The notes under the pieces: model-generated
What the model saw: the letters and a program-made list of their open reading frames with translations, nothing else
Database searches by the model: none
What the model was told of the DNA's origin: nothing
Made by a program: the position numbers and the translations under genes
Assembly: GCA_016806645.1 (NCBI GenBank)
Contig: JACSYO010000912.1
Coordinates: 1,855,501 to 1,919,500, forward strand
DNA: 64,000 nucleotides
From: Ophiodon elongatus
Lineage: Eukaryota; Chordata; Actinopteri; Perciformes; Hexagrammidae
Direction: 5' to 3'
Shown: in pieces, positions 1 through 13,010 of the stretch
Position numbering within the stretch: position 1 is the stretch's first letter
Layout: the number at the start of each line of letters is the position of its first letter

Positions 1-1172
1 GTGGGCTGCTGGTATTTTTCCCCCTCTTGTAAAACAAAGGAACTTTTCAAGAAGGAATCATACAGGGCATTTTGTCTCAGTTCCATGAATTTCTGAGAGA
101 GTTGCTTCAGAGATGTTTACCCTTTAGCAACCCAAAGTTTCTGAATTCATGAATAACAGATGTCACCCTCGATTGTTTTGGAATGTTTTACTTATTTCCT
201 CAAAGCTGCATCAATCAATTTATTAGCCATTTGGAGCCAGAAATACTCCAATACATGGTAACAGATAGAAAGCTCTGACATATTACTGCCTAATAAGGTA
301 TTTTGGCTAACGTGCTAGCAATGAGTTACTTTCACACATCCAGCAGACATTATAATTAATTTAGAGTTATGTTTTTGGCCTACATTCACTCTCTTTTAAG
401 CTTTCTGTGTTCTTTAACAACTGTGAAAAATAATGAGCTGACATGCTAACCATGTATAATATGACTTTTCATAGTCCGGGCTACTTTAGTGAGCACACAC
501 ACACACTTTGTAACAGCATGCAAGATATTTCACAGAGCAGAGAGAGACCTGGGATTCCTCTATAGGGATATGCACACCTTTGACCTACTTTGGAGTAAAA
601 AAACAAAACAAAAAAAAGTCCCATTGTACATCCCCTCCTTCACCTCGTTGTCGTTGTCTTTCAATGTGATGTCCATAATATCTCATCGCACATCACAGTC
701 ATGTCTTTATTATCCGTTTCAGAGCATGAATCATGTTGACATAGTTGAGAGGTGTGTTAATCATTTGCATTTGAAATGTGTCATTTGCCCTCCAAGGTGT
801 CAAGTAACGCAGCTTGGTCAGTTCTCCTCGGCGTCTGACACCGACGCACATTTAGTGTGCATTACTGGCAGAGTAACTGACGCAGTTAAAAGAGCGAGAT
901 AGTCCACACATGGTGAGTGAGTGTGGAGGTGGATGAGCCAAACAAACAGAGGACTTTCATCCAGGAGGCCACTCTCCATTTCCAGTGTGAAACTAAAAGT
1001 AAACATTTTGTAGTTAGTCACGTGACTGACGTGCGGTAGTCAAGTATGAAGTCAAGTTAACGCCAACCACGCTGTTTACCTAAACCTAACTAAATGGTTT
1101 TGTTGCCTAAATCTAAGTTTCCGTAAAGACTGTTTATAAGATGTGGAAATAGTCATCGTGACATCACCCATT

Positions 1173-1212
<40 letters not shown>

Positions 1213-1238
1213 CTTTATTAATCCCGCAAGGGGAATTT
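1173..1238. repeat. (GATA)n microsatellite followed by a TTTATTAATCCC motif
   Basis: About ten GATA units run directly into the motif tactttattaatcccgcaa. The pairing of a GATA/TAGA run with a 'ctttattgatccc' tail is very common in teleost genomes and is usually the 3' end of a short interspersed or LINE-derived element. No body of the element is recognisable on either side, so only the tail is called. Confidence 0.6.
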
Positions 1239-3316
1239 GTTTCGTTGGTTTGTGGACTGCTGTTATGAAGCCTCAAGTTTGGCGATTTCACCGTCGCCAT
1301 CTTGATTATTTGCAACCGGTGAACGGAAATTACCATATTTGGAATGCAGAGGAGTGACGTAGAGACGCTGTATACAGCTCTGGTAGCAGCAGCGACTAGT
1401 CAATCACAGTAAGCCCGCCAAGTGAGAAGTATGGTAATTTTCTAATATACAATCAGACTTCTTTTTGCAAACGGAGAAGTCGCCCCTGGCTGGCCGGTAG
1501 AGAGAATGCAACCAAAACAGTTTTTGTACCAGGCTGAAAACATTTATTTCTGCTGTCGAGTTGGACATTGTAACATGAGGATTGACTCGCTTTTGCAGCC
1601 AGCCTCAAGTGGCCATTTGAGGCAGGGCGGTGTTTGGCACTTCCCCGTTAGCCTACTTTCTCAGCACGAGGTTGCCACTTGGTAGAGCGTTATAGTTTGA
1701 AGCTTAATGCCACTGACCAAGCTGCATTATTTGTCACACTGGTGCGGGAATGAGTTTGTTTTGCATAGGTGGCCTGTTATCGATTGCATAATATTGCTCC
1801 ATTGCTTGCTTTTCCTGTAATGTCTCTTTAAGTAATGTCTGACCCATCGTCTTCACTGTTCACTGGCGCTACGGCCTGCGTTCTCTCTACGGTTGAGAGA
1901 AAGCAAGGAGGCTACAGGATTGATTTCCTCTGTGATGAGAGCCTTAGCCATGAGTGCTCTCTCTGTCCATGTGGTATTCTCTTTCATACAGGTGCAGAAG
2001 TGCGTCTTGGCACGGGCACAGCTACATTCTTTCACACTCACACAAACATCCACACAAACACACCCACACCTCAAGTCTCTACCCCCACAGTACTTTTCCG
2101 TTCAGGCGACTCTACTGAGAACTCAACCCCCTGCAATTTGGAGATGTGAAGAATATTTAGGGAAGTTATCATGTGCTATAACTGGGAAACACTGAACTGA
2201 GTGTTAATTGGGATTTTCACTGCAAGTCAACATGTTTCTGATCACATGCAGACACATGCTATGATGTTACAAAAGTTCAGGTGGATGTAATGCACCAGTG
2301 AAATGTGACCTTGACAGACACAAGCATGTTGTGTTTCACAGAGCGAGAGAAAGAAAGTGAGAGAAAGAAAGTGAGAGGACCAACAGAGAGTAGCAGCTAG
2401 CAGCTACCTCACTGTTAAAACCTCTCCCTTAATACACAACAGTTCCTAGTTCTCTGGAACAGATCCAGCCTTAATTTAGAAGGTTTCTTGGAAATCATCT
2501 ACCGAGACTTAACAAGCAAAACAACAACCCAGCGGTCACTGTAAACAGCAAATTTAAATACTACTGCTATGTGGGTTTTGAAAGGCACAAGAATGTTAAA
2601 TATTGGCTTTAAAAGTTGACTTTGGAAAACAAAAAGTGTCTATACCTACGGTATGTGTATATTTAAAACTATGCCAAAATGTTACAGGTTGCTGTAAAAG
2701 GTTTCTGACCAATTTCTGCTTTAGATGTCACAAAGAAGAGTACCTTGAAACAAAGATGGACTTTCACCATCTCTGACAAAGTCACTCACAGGACACAGAG
2801 TCAGGTGGTCAAAGGTTTGGCAGGCAACATGGGGATCTGTTGAAAGTACACGTTGGGACCATCAAAGGCAAAGGAGGACAAATTAATGCTAATCTCTTGG
2901 ATGGAGCCGCTCACTTTGTTAATTCACTCGAGGCGCTGTTCAGGGTCATCGGGAATGGTAATATTGATCAAGAGTGACAGCGATAATTAGAGTGATGACA
3001 GTGAGAAAGTCAGTTGTCAGGTGAAGAGAGTTTTTATTTCAAATGGAAAACTGCCAGGAAATGCAGCAGTTAGAAAAATAATTTGAGAACAAGCAAATAA
3101 CAATTAAAAAGAAAAATATTTGCATCTACATTGAAATACGAAATAAATGACAGCAATCACTCACTGCATTTACAATCACTCTGGATTATCATTTAGTTGT
3201 TGATTACCACAAATCTCAATAAAAATTTAACTTATTTTTCAAAACAAGATGTAATCATTCAAATGTAAATAAAAAATATTTTCATCAGTCAAAGTCCGCC
3301 TAATAGCACTTAGTAC

Positions 3317-3341
3317 TATATATATACACATATATATATAT

Positions 3342-3412
<71 letters not shown>

Positions 3413-3494
3413 TCTATATCTATATAGATATATATAGATATATATCTATATATATATCTATATAGATATATATAGATATATCTATATATATATA
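3317..3494. repeat. Compound AT/AC and ATATCTATATAG palindromic microsatellite
   Basis: Long TA runs are interrupted by short CA runs and then by alternating atatctatat / atatagatat units. Each of these units is self-complementary, so the whole segment could extrude as a cruciform. It is simple-sequence DNA with no coding potential. Confidence 0.85.
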
Positions 3495-4815
3495 CTGCAC
3501 TCTGACTATTGTCTCAGTCTCTATAGTCGCTATGTCTACGACCAAGTGCAGTGGAAAATTACAGCTTATCAAAACCATTGATAGAGAGAAAACAAAAAAA
3601 CAAAGAAGACAGCTGTAGTCACAGAATACACACCAGAATAACCTATAAGGCTCCAACGCAGTGCCCCTCAGTGCTATTTCTAGGATAGGCATGCATCTCA
3701 CTTAGTGTGTCCTAATTTGACAATGTTTAAATAGACATCTCAAAGAAAAACACACTCCTACTGTACATGCGCACACATGGAATTGCACATAAAGTAAACA
3801 ACCCAACAGCAAAGAAATAAACTGAGCACAGGAGACATAAGTGAGCATATTGAATGACTGGATACATACCTAGGGTTAACTGTACGTGTCAGTTCTTAGT
3901 GATGATGTGAAGAGGGAACAGAAGCTATTCAGAGAATAGACAAGGTGATAGATTCAGTCCAGGAGGAGTAAGATTGATGTGACACTCATCCACAGTGTTG
4001 GGGAGTGAAAAAGTTTGCCAAGAAATGGGAAGCAACACAAAAAAAAAAAACAGAAGGTCTTCAATCTTTTACACTTAAAAAGTCCAAAAGTCTATTTCAG
4101 TTTTTTTTTCCAAAGAGTTTTTTCCAAAGTGCTCTACAGTGAAGAGGGAGAAAGGTCTGAGTTGATGTTAAAAACTCATGACGGTTGGTCAATGAGGAAG
4201 CTAAGAACTCTATAGAATCAGCAATCAGCCTTCCCCTGGTTTTAAACCTTACAGGGAGGGTGGGTCTGGACAGGATACAAAGGAGAAAGCTTCCACTGCT
4301 GTCACCTGATTGGTGACTGCATGAGTGCTGCTGCGTGCAGCCAATTAGCTGTGTCCAGCATGTGGGGCAGACCCAGCCCCTGTTGAACGTGATCATCTCA
4401 TTAACAACCCCCCCCCCCCCCCCTTCTCTGTTCAACTCTGCCTGTCTGTAAATATCTCTCTTCCTTTTCTTCCTCTCTTTCATTTCCCTACCCTCTGTCT
4501 TCAAATGGTTGCAGATTCTCTCATCAAAACTCTCTCTTCTAAAACTAAAATCAGAAATTACTGTGCCTCTCTATCTCTCACCTATCTGCTGTGTTTCACA
4601 GTGACTGTAAAGCCAGCATGACAGATGCCACTAAGTTCCTCACACACCCGAAATACATGGAGAAAAACATCTCCTTCTCCAGAATGTCCCTGTTTTTTTC
4701 TTCAGTTTTAGTTTTAGTGTGTGAGTGTGGGCGTGCACAACCACCTCCTTGCCCAGGAGTTCCACAAAGCTTTGCTTGTTCTGTTCATATGGTTCAGTGT
4801 ATCAAGCATTTAGTA

Positions 4816-5435
4816 CATAGGTGTCAAACTTAAGCCCCGCGGGCCGGATCTGGCCCGCCACGTCATTTTATGTGGCCCGCGAGAGCTCGAAAGGAATATG
4901 ATTATCTTAAAATTAAAGTCCATGCTGCTTTACAATGTACAGTGACCATAAACTACATATCCCACAATGCAGGTTGATTTTGTGACCCGCGAATGAACGG
5001 CTTCCTGCCACTAGAAAGCAGTGTTTCAATATCGCCTTTTAACTAAAGCGATTTTAGTTGAAAAAGATCAACAAATAATCCCAAAATGTCCAAGAAGAGA
5101 AAGATTGATGCAGAGGGAAAGCGAATGAATGTTTGTGCTTGAAGGAGAAAAAACGGTCTGTCTTCTTTGATAGAGTAATGTGGGTTTCTTAAACCTAAAC
5201 TAAAAGGATTTATGTTATAATAACAGAGAAATTTCCTGACATACATTTTTACATTTATATAAATGCATGTACTATATTTTTACACTTGAATAAACAATAA
5301 TCAAATGCAGAGACAGTCATTTAACAATATGTTAGGGAGTAGTTACATTTATACAGTCTTACAGTTACAACCGGCCCTTTGAGGGAAACCGTAATGCTGA
5401 TGTGGCCCAGGGAGAAAATGAGTTTGACCCTCCTG
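4816..5435 (+). mobile_element. Non-autonomous hAT transposon with exact 8-bp target duplication
   Basis: The element begins CATAGGTGTCAAAC and ends GTTTGACCCTCCTG, imperfect terminal inverted repeats of the well-known vertebrate hAT type (consensus CAGGGGTGTCAAAC). It is flanked by the exact 8-bp duplication ATTTAGTA at 4808-4815 and 5436-5443, the hAT hallmark length. An internal ATG at 5086 opens a short frame reading MSKKRKIDAE, which resembles the N-terminus of hAT transposases of the GTF2IRD2/ZBED type. It stops soon after, so the rest of the transposase is deleted. The subterminal GGCCCGC-rich segment is also typical. Confidence 0.85.
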
Positions 5436-5869
5436 ATTTAGTAAATCACATGGAAATTACCAGACAGAAAGCAAGGGGCAGCAGTAGTTGCAGTTAAAAA
5501 ATAGGAATGACTTTGGTTATAAATAGACAGAAAAATTAAAGTGTTGTGCTCATGTTTGCAGAGTAGCTCCTTTTCTCAGTATAAAATGATTTAATTTTGG
5601 ACATAAGTATGTCAAAGTCTGCCTTGATTTACAGATGGCTGTCAAGGCTTCTTTGTATGGTCCGGTGAAGGCAAATGTCAGCTATCACACACTCTCAAAG
5701 TCTCAAAGTCAATCACTTTCCGACAGTTCTCACATATTGTCAGACTACTGGGGAAAGATGAACACATTTTACATTCAACAAACCTAACATGAGAGAAACA
5801 TTCTCTCATTCTCAGGGCAACTCTTCATTCAGCTGCCAACCATCACAATAAGTAAAATGTACAAACCCC

Positions 5870-6529
5870 CAGGGGCGGACTGGGGGGAAAAAGTGTCCCG
5901 GGAGTTACTGTCAGATCGGCCCACTCAATACACGGCGCGCTGCCCACTCAATGCATCGCACGTATCGACCAGTCAGCGCCAGAACTTACCATCATATCAC
6001 TGTCACCCAGGGGCGTTTCTAGGATTCAAAGAAAGGTTGGGCTTAGCCCCAAGGGAGTGGCTTGTTGGCGATTTTTTTGGGGGCCGCGGATATCCACTGT
6101 TACAGACAGTTCACACTCTTGCTCACTGGAGACAGTTTCTAACAAAATAGCTAGCTAGCTTAGTGTTAACATAGCCCACTACAATATTCCCTTTCATTTG
6201 CCTCAAGTAAACCTACATTTAAGCAGATAACAATCGTTAACAACTACAGATAGCCACATTCTGTAACTAACGTTACCTGTACTTACTATTTCACTCCGTG
6301 CATCATTTACTATGAGCTAAACGCCTCGGCTATAATCCTGACTGCCGTTGACGAGAGACGTTACTCGGCAGAGTGAGAAAGCAGCGCAGCAGCCTCCCCA
6401 AGGTCCTAGTGCCCGGGGATTATATCGTTAAGGCCGGCGATGTCAGAGGGAGGGCCGGTATTGGACCAGCCCAACCCCGTCGGCCTACCGGGGATTTCCC
6501 CGGTATCCCCTATGGCCAGCCCACCCCTG
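5870..6529. mobile_element. Non-autonomous hAT-like element with TIR CAGGGGCGGACTGG
   Basis: The left end is CAGGGGCGGACTGG. The right end, read as complement, is CAGGGGTGGGCTGG, so 12 of 14 bases match. An exact 8-bp target duplication, CAAACCCC, lies at 5862-5869 and 6530-6537. No transposase frame is present in the 660 bp. At 6008 a second terminus-like string (CAGGGGCGTTTCTAGG) starts inside the element. It suggests another element nested here, but no matching right end was found. Confidence 0.8.
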
Positions 6530-7536
6530 CAAACCCCCATAACATAAATAAATAGTGGTTGAAATGACAAATGTGCCAATCAAACTAACAAAACCACATT
6601 TATGAAGCCATTTTTATTAGCCGGTAAAGCTGTCAGTCACTTTGCATATAGACTAAGAGAATAAAAGGTTTTAAACACTGGAATATATTTGCTTTTCCCC
6701 ATACATGTGACAACCTTGCAAGTCGAGCTACAGAGCTCACACTGTTTGAGTACTTTTCCATACCACTAAAATCCCAAGTTTTCTGCGTTGACGTGTCGCC
6801 TCAGGGCCATGTCATCCGTGTGAAGATAACCTTCACCTAGTGGATAGATAAACCATTCCAATTGATTTCCACATATTTTCACATTTCCAGCAATAGGGGC
6901 GATACAAGTCGGCGCCTCGTTCAAAACATCATCGTGGCTAACCCGGGAAGATCTCAGCGGTTACCTGTCACAGATCACGGAGGGAGGGGAAATTCTAGGT
7001 GGTTGTGTTACGCCCCTGAAAAGGGGGTATAAATAATCACGAGAGTGATGTGATGCACATCTAAAGCTCCTTATCTAACCAGTTAACAGTGGCTGTTTCC
7101 TTCTGGTAAAATTTCTCATTTGCAACATTTGATACTGGCAAAATGGCACCGAAAAAGTCCATATCTTCTTATGGAAACAACATTTTACATAAAAGCACTG
7201 CTAGGATAAGATTGGCTGGCTTGCAGCCAATACATTGCGTTAAATACGGGCCTGTACAATAGGATGGCAACGAGGGAGCCTGTGTGTATGGTTACACAAC
7301 AGTGTAAGAGAAGAGCAATTACAGCTGAAACTAAGAGTGAAGAGGGATTATCATTATCTGTCATGTTTCATTAACATGTAAAGAAAGAAAGAAATAAATA
7401 AACAACAACCGACAGTATTTGTCAAGCGGTAACATTAAGGCTCCGCTCACTATTTGGTCAGATGATAAATAAATAAATCAGTAGTTATAAAAATGTGTGA
7501 ACTACTTTGTTAAGTCAAGCTTTATCTGGGAAACAT

Positions 7537-7680
7537 CACGTTTATTTCATTGACACGAAGCTAAAATGAGTACCAAATTATGGTAAATCATAATTAGTTG
7601 AATTAGTTTCCGTTTATGAGTCGTATGAAATCATAAATAATCCTTTAAAAGGAGGAGATGATTATGGGTAAGCTCGATGC
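7537..7680 (+). repeat. Dispersed 144-bp repeat, first copy
   Basis: This segment is about 90% identical by eye to 29098-29242. The match starts at the shared string cacgtttattt and ends at gggtaagctcg, with unrelated flanks on both sides. Both copies carry the core taccaaattatggtaaatca. No terminal inverted repeat or coding capacity was seen, and its class is unknown. Confidence 0.7.
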
Positions 7681-10185
7681 CGTTAATATTCACAATATGT
7701 TAACTCAGGTTTTCCTCCAACTAAAGGAAAAAGTTGAAGACTTTATTCGTCTCATCAGTCATTTAAAATGTAAAACAGACTTTTTGCAATTTACTCAGTT
7801 TTTCTGATATTTTTGTCATGTTTCACAAAGCAAAAGTCTGATTTGATAAAGTCACATGTTATAAAAATTGCGTGGACAAGCTGACTGGCTGGTGTTTCAG
7901 GAAGTCAAACATCTTACTTTCGTGTATTTAACTTAGTTCACAGAAGAGCAGTGCATGTTAAAGGTTAAAGCATTCCACCTCTCAATGACTCTCAACATGT
8001 CAACGGCAAGCCTGTAGCTCATTGCTAACAGGGTTACAAATGAACATACCGTATTTTTCAGAGTTGTGCTCACACTAACAGGAGTATTAGAGACATGTCA
8101 AGTGTTAACGTTTTCATGGGGTGGTAGCTACTATGGCAAAACTGTTGGCTTGTTTACAACCTATGAATGTCTGACTCATGTTTCTTGCTCCATAGGACCT
8201 ATTTTTTGCAATGGGGCTGAGTTCCTGAGATTTCTGGTTTTATTGAGTTGTACTCTGTGTTCCTTTGATTGTATTTGGCAGATACTGTGGTGGACCAGTC
8301 CTGTGAGAGTGAAACGACTGTTCTGCACGTCTGAATAGGATTATCTGTACCTTAAGAACTGCTTTCCAATAACGGAACAACTTTCAAAGATTTAGTTCCT
8401 CCATGCTTTATTAATCCAATTCAGTAAAGAACGTTACTGTACTCTCACACTATGCCAACTACATTAATAACCCTTCATAGTCGAAATATAAAATAAAAGC
8501 TGAAATAGCAAGAATAAGGCTTGGGGCAGTTGAGCAAGAGGGGATGAAAGAAGGTTATCTAGTAGTGATGTTGGTGAAATTGGTGATGAAATTTGCCTGA
8601 ACTTTTCCAAAATGCTGCGCCCATTGGCCTGTGAGTGTAGTCTCAGAGATTGGAAGCCGTGATATATAAACTGGTAAAAGAGGCAATACAAAATTCTGTT
8701 CTTCTTTGAGAAACAGTTTTCTGTTACAAAACGTGTACATTCTGAAAATGGACATGAGATCAGCAGCCTGCTGTTTGTATATTAGGTGCGCCTGCAGTTT
8801 TAGTGTGACACACTGATACATGTCTGACAACATAATTCTCATAATTCTTGTCTTTCAGCAGTTGATGTTTGACTCATTTGTCAAACAAAGCTTGGGAGCA
8901 CACTGTGCTAGAACAGCTAATTGGTTAATAAAAACACCCGTTGACTTGTTGACGTTTAGGAAGCTCCGAATGAGGTAGACCAGATAGGAATCAATATCCA
9001 AAATGTGATCTTGCTTGCCCATGACCTTAGAAAACAAGATGTCAAAATCTTGATTCAAATTTCAAGACTATTTCACCATAGTATACTAATAATGTTTTCT
9101 TGCCTTAATTAAAATGCAAGTGTTTCCTCTCTGTATGCATTTGCCAGTTGTGCTGGTATGTCACGTTCATCCAGCAATGTCAAATTCATACTTAAATGAA
9201 TAACTTTAATCAAATAAGTTTAGATTAATAATATTGGTTGCTTCTAGAAAAGAGAAACAGCTCATACTAAGCTGAACCTGTAATGCCACACTTGGCACCA
9301 ATTCAATTATTCAAGTGGAAGGATGAGCCTAAGTCCAAGGTGGGATACAAATTACTACGACTCATTTCACCAGCTGTTAGCCGACGGGCAGGTTAAATCA
9401 GGCAAACTCTCCCTGTTGCCAACATTCTGAGTAAGGGCTGAGAAACAAATACGGATGATAATGCAACAGGAACGTGTTCTAACAAAGAGGAATCAGGTTT
9501 TACTGTTAACCGTGAGACTCTGGCAAGTTCAGGATAAGGTACAGAAAAGATTCAGAAAAACATTAGGAATAGGAAGAGACAGAGAAATGGGCTCTAGTTC
9601 CAACCAGCAGTTTAAGTGGGTCAGCCAAAGCTGGTCTCTCCCGCCAGCTAAATAAAGCTAAAAAATAATTTGACTAAAATTATATACACCTTCTTTATTT
9701 CATCTTTGTGCCTGTGTTTGATAATTTTTTTATTTGAATGACATAAATGTGTCTAAAAAGGTACAAAAACACAAGCAAATTGTGTGTTTCACAATCATTT
9801 ATACAACAATATTATATTATTACACTATAATTATGCTATATTGTAAGATATTTTTGTTTTAAATCCTTGTTAGGGATTAGTTTAAATTAGATTGGGTGAA
9901 TATTTTGTGCTGAATAGCACAGGGAAATATTACTCATCCTATCCTGGGCATAGTGGTCAGTGCCTGCTCTTCCTCATCTCCATTTCTTACCTTCCCAAAG
10001 CTGATGGATATTCATAAAAAAAAATTCTGTCAGAGTGAAGAAAGTAAACACATATTTGCTGTAAAGAGGGGAAAGTGAAACTAAGTATTATAGCGTCACT
10101 AGACATCGTTGGCATTGAACTACAAGCAGTCCCCTAGTAATACTATCTAATTACCTGAATCATGCTTTGCATAGATCAGCTGCCT

Positions 10186-10187
<2 letters not shown>

Positions 10188-10271
<84 letters not shown>

Positions 10272-10272
10272 C
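10188..10272. repeat. (CA)n microsatellite
   Basis: A nearly pure CA run with one interruption near position 10255. The cysteine/valine-rich frame across it is an artefact of simple sequence. Confidence 0.95.
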
Positions 10273-10954
10273 AAGTCGGTAATCTTAGCGTTGTACAATA
10301 ACTTTGCCCTACCAAAGTCAAGTTATTTTTAGTCAGAAAATACCGCAATGTACAGCCAATGAGAACCCAAGACATGTGATGAGGGGAAACTTGGGGGTGA
10401 GGGGGTTGTCTGTTAGTCCTTAAAAAATACGGAGGATTTCGACAAACAGCTACATTTGGAACATTTTATTTTACAAATAAAATGGAATGCTTTGTTTTAG
10501 AACTGTATTGACATGTTTCCTTTGATTAAAACAAATACAAAATTGTGCAATGTTGTGTTAATTCATAGATATTCTTTACATTTTAATATTTTCTTATAAA
10601 TTGTTCATCCACCAGATGATTAGACACTTTCTGATTACAAAATGTGCTAAAATCATAAAACACAGAATTTAGAAAATGATGAATTTGGAAAAATTCACCG
10701 CTTTTGCTTGTTAAAATGAAAAACTGTAAATCATCAGCTGTTGCTAACTAATGTTAATTCCATAACTAACTTAATGACAGGCCAAAATCAAACTTTGCCG
10801 ATGCGGGAAATGTATATCTCAAATGTTTAACAGCTGTCTTTAGTAGCTGTAAATACAGTATGCCTCCATCAGAGTGTTAGTAGCCACTTTCTGTGAGGAC
10901 TATTTTTGTTTTGTATACAACACCAGTCTTGTCATAAAGAAACATGTGGGTCAA

Positions 10955-11383
10955 GTACAGTAGTAGAAATTTACGATGCAGGCCTATAAACTTCCTGTTC
11001 TAAAATAAATTGACCCACTTTAGGACAGGGTTGGTAATCTTGAAAAACTAGCAAGAGTAAACCGGATTAAAAAAATCATCCAAGCGAAAAACCCAGCCCA
11101 TGTTGCCAGCTCTTTTCCAATGAAAGTAGCTAGCAGCACTAAGACTATTTTCAACAACAACAATATCTAAAAAGTCTTTGAAGAAGATTACCTACATTGC
11201 CTTTAAACCAGCGGCCTTTTGAGGCCCTATACAACCTCTATGACTACTACACTGGAATAACCAGATCCAAATAGACCGATGAGACAAGTTCTGCTCTGTG
11301 TGCACTTAATGTTGAGCCTCTACACACACAAACACACGCACACACACGCACACACACACGCACGCACACACACACACACACCC

Positions 11384-11457
<74 letters not shown>

Positions 11458-11640
11458 CAGGTGAAAGTAGCACTTAAGCAGTCAGTCAAGGGAGAGCCAA
11501 CCTCCAACCATGGAAACTTGTTGGAGATTCTAGGTTTCATGAAATGTGAAACATGAAACATGAAACGTGTGTCAAGTATTCTTGTCAAAATATACAATGC
11601 AGGCCTATACACTTCCTGTTCTAAAATAGACTGACCCACT
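10955..11640 (+). repeat. Diverged direct repeats flanking a microsatellite
   Basis: Segments at about 10955-11021 and 11573-11640 share the order caagta ... gcaggcctata ... acttcctgttctaaaata ... gacccactt. They lie about 0.6 kb apart in the same orientation and enclose the compound CA tract. Just after the first copy, at 11032, the string gggttggtaatcttgaaaaa matches one end of the inverted-repeat element found at 16.5-17.05 kb, so a diverged piece of that family lies here as well. Confidence 0.55.
11323..11456. repeat. Compound (CA)n/(CG)n microsatellite
   Basis: CA repeats interrupted by CGCA and CGCGCG units. Long frames on both strands across this tract are simple-sequence artefacts. 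Confidence 0.95.
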
Positions 11641-12822
11641 TAATTCAGCTGCTTTTATAGGTACAACCCCATCTGTCTGTTTCAAAAGCATTTCAATCAG
11701 GAGAGACTTGTTTAGAATTTAACAATAATTTATTACAATTGCATAACATTTGAATAGTGCAAAGTCTTTGGCGATTGGACTCCATCCTAAATATATAAGG
11801 CAGATAAGGCAGAATCCCCCAGAGTCCAGACACTGGTGGTGGTGGTGGTGAAGAAGGGAGTTGCTGCAATCCGATGATGAATGAGGAGCATGACTGCATG
11901 CTGATTGGAGGTGACTGCGGTGAAGGAGGGTCGCAACTGTTTTGAGCTGAAATGACAACTGACAGCAGCAGAGAGGAGAACCTATTTAAAAGTTTGACAG
12001 CAACGATGTGATTGGCTTAAGGAAACTTCGCAGAATCTGATTGGTTAATTTAAAGTGAACGCCCCCAATCAGCTGATGGAGTAATCACAGGGAGAATTAG
12101 AGACTGAGATTATGAATGAAAAGAAGTGTAGCTTTACGCTTCATATGTGACAACCTCATGTGGACAAAAGGTCATCTCTAGTCATTAAATCAACTACTAG
12201 CTCTGGCTTCTTTGGTACAATCTACATACTGGGTTGTTTTGCAGCATGAATTTGCCTTGTTAAGAATAACATAGCCATGTAGCACAAAGCCAGCTGCAGA
12301 AAAGCATAATATATCATTAATACTAATGTAGGAGCAAATTTAGCTCAATGGCTTGCTTTGTTGGGGACTAAGAAAAGCATTACATAACTCCAAGCAGAGT
12401 ATTAATGTCTGTATAAGACACAGGGTAAATGTCTTCTCTATCATTATTACTGTATAGCAATAATAACATATGCTACTGTATAGCATTAATAATACTCATA
12501 AGAAACAGTATGGCTAAACATGTGCAAATACAACAATAGGAAAAATCCACACATTTCTTTTATACATTTGCTATTATCTAAACTAGAACAACTAAACACC
12601 GACACAGTAAACGGTTACAAAATACTTGGAAATTAAACTTAGGACCAGGCCTTCATTTGAAGCAGGCTTATATCAGATATAGGCCTCTATTTGTAATTAA
12701 CTTGTTTGATCACTATGTTTGGTCTTATTAAACATATATATGAAGCTTCCTTCTTTTCTGCTCTGCTCCCGTATACCATGTTCAATTTTTGTTATGCCAC
12801 TATAAAGTTAATACAAACTCAT

Positions 12823-13010
12823 GGGCGACTGTGGGTCAGTGGTGAGCAGGGTCTTCCTTTAATCAGAGGATTGGCGGTTCACTAGCCCATGTCGATGTGT
12901 CCTTGGGCAAGACACTTAACCCCAAATTTCTGATAACATGTAGTGTTAAAGGGCTTTGAGTGGTCGGAAGACTAGAAAAGCGTGATACCAGTACAGTCCA
13001 TTTACCATCT
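12823..13010 (+). mobile_element. tRNA-derived SINE (block A copy, internally deleted)
   Basis: The head carries a tRNA-like A-box region (tgtgggtcagtgg) and a B-box-like ggttcactagc, followed by the teleost SINE body string ccttgggcaagacacttaac. The 3' part (gctttgagtggtcggaagac ... agtacagtccatttacc) is kept, but the middle body is missing compared with the block B copy. The SINE therefore predates the duplication. Confidence 0.75.

Larger units (their letters stand above)
1..4807. other. Intergenic DNA without a recognisable gene
   Basis: No open reading frame here resembles a known protein, and no phase-consistent exon series was seen on either strand. The stretch is AT-rich and holds the GATA repeat near 1.17 kb, the AT-rich palindromic microsatellite near 3.3-3.5 kb and a poly-C run at 4408-4423. 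The short frames near 0.5-1.3 kb and 1.8-2.2 kb show no family signature and read through low-complexity sequence. Confidence 0.6.
6538..12181. other. Intergenic DNA with scattered repeats, no gene seen
   Basis: No supported coding exon was found. The stretch contains a copy of a 144-bp repeat shared with 29.1 kb, two long CA microsatellites, a GGT run near 11.83 kb and a pair of diverged direct repeats near 11.0 and 11.6 kb. The frame at 8066-8338 has no recognisable family, and no donor or acceptor arrangement supports it as an exon. Confidence 0.55.

Noticed and set aside
3420..3701. 93-residue hydrophobic frame on the minus strand
   Set aside because: Half of it translates the ATAGATATAT repeat, and the rest has no recognisable domain or splice context.
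7008..7017. ACGCCCCTG as right end of an element starting at 6008
   Set aside because: The 8 bp flanking the two sites do not match, so no target duplication supports the pairing.
8066..8338. 90-residue frame with Cys/Trp-rich sequence
   Set aside because: No homology recognised, no splice partners, no counterpart elsewhere in the window.
11247..11639. 130-residue Cys/Val-rich frame
   Set aside because: It translates the CA/TG microsatellite; composition is entirely repeat-driven and no family matches.
12643..12989. tRNA gene suggested by A- and B-box-like strings
   Set aside because: The rest cannot fold as a tRNA, and the body matches a fish SINE; the boxes are SINE promoter remnants.
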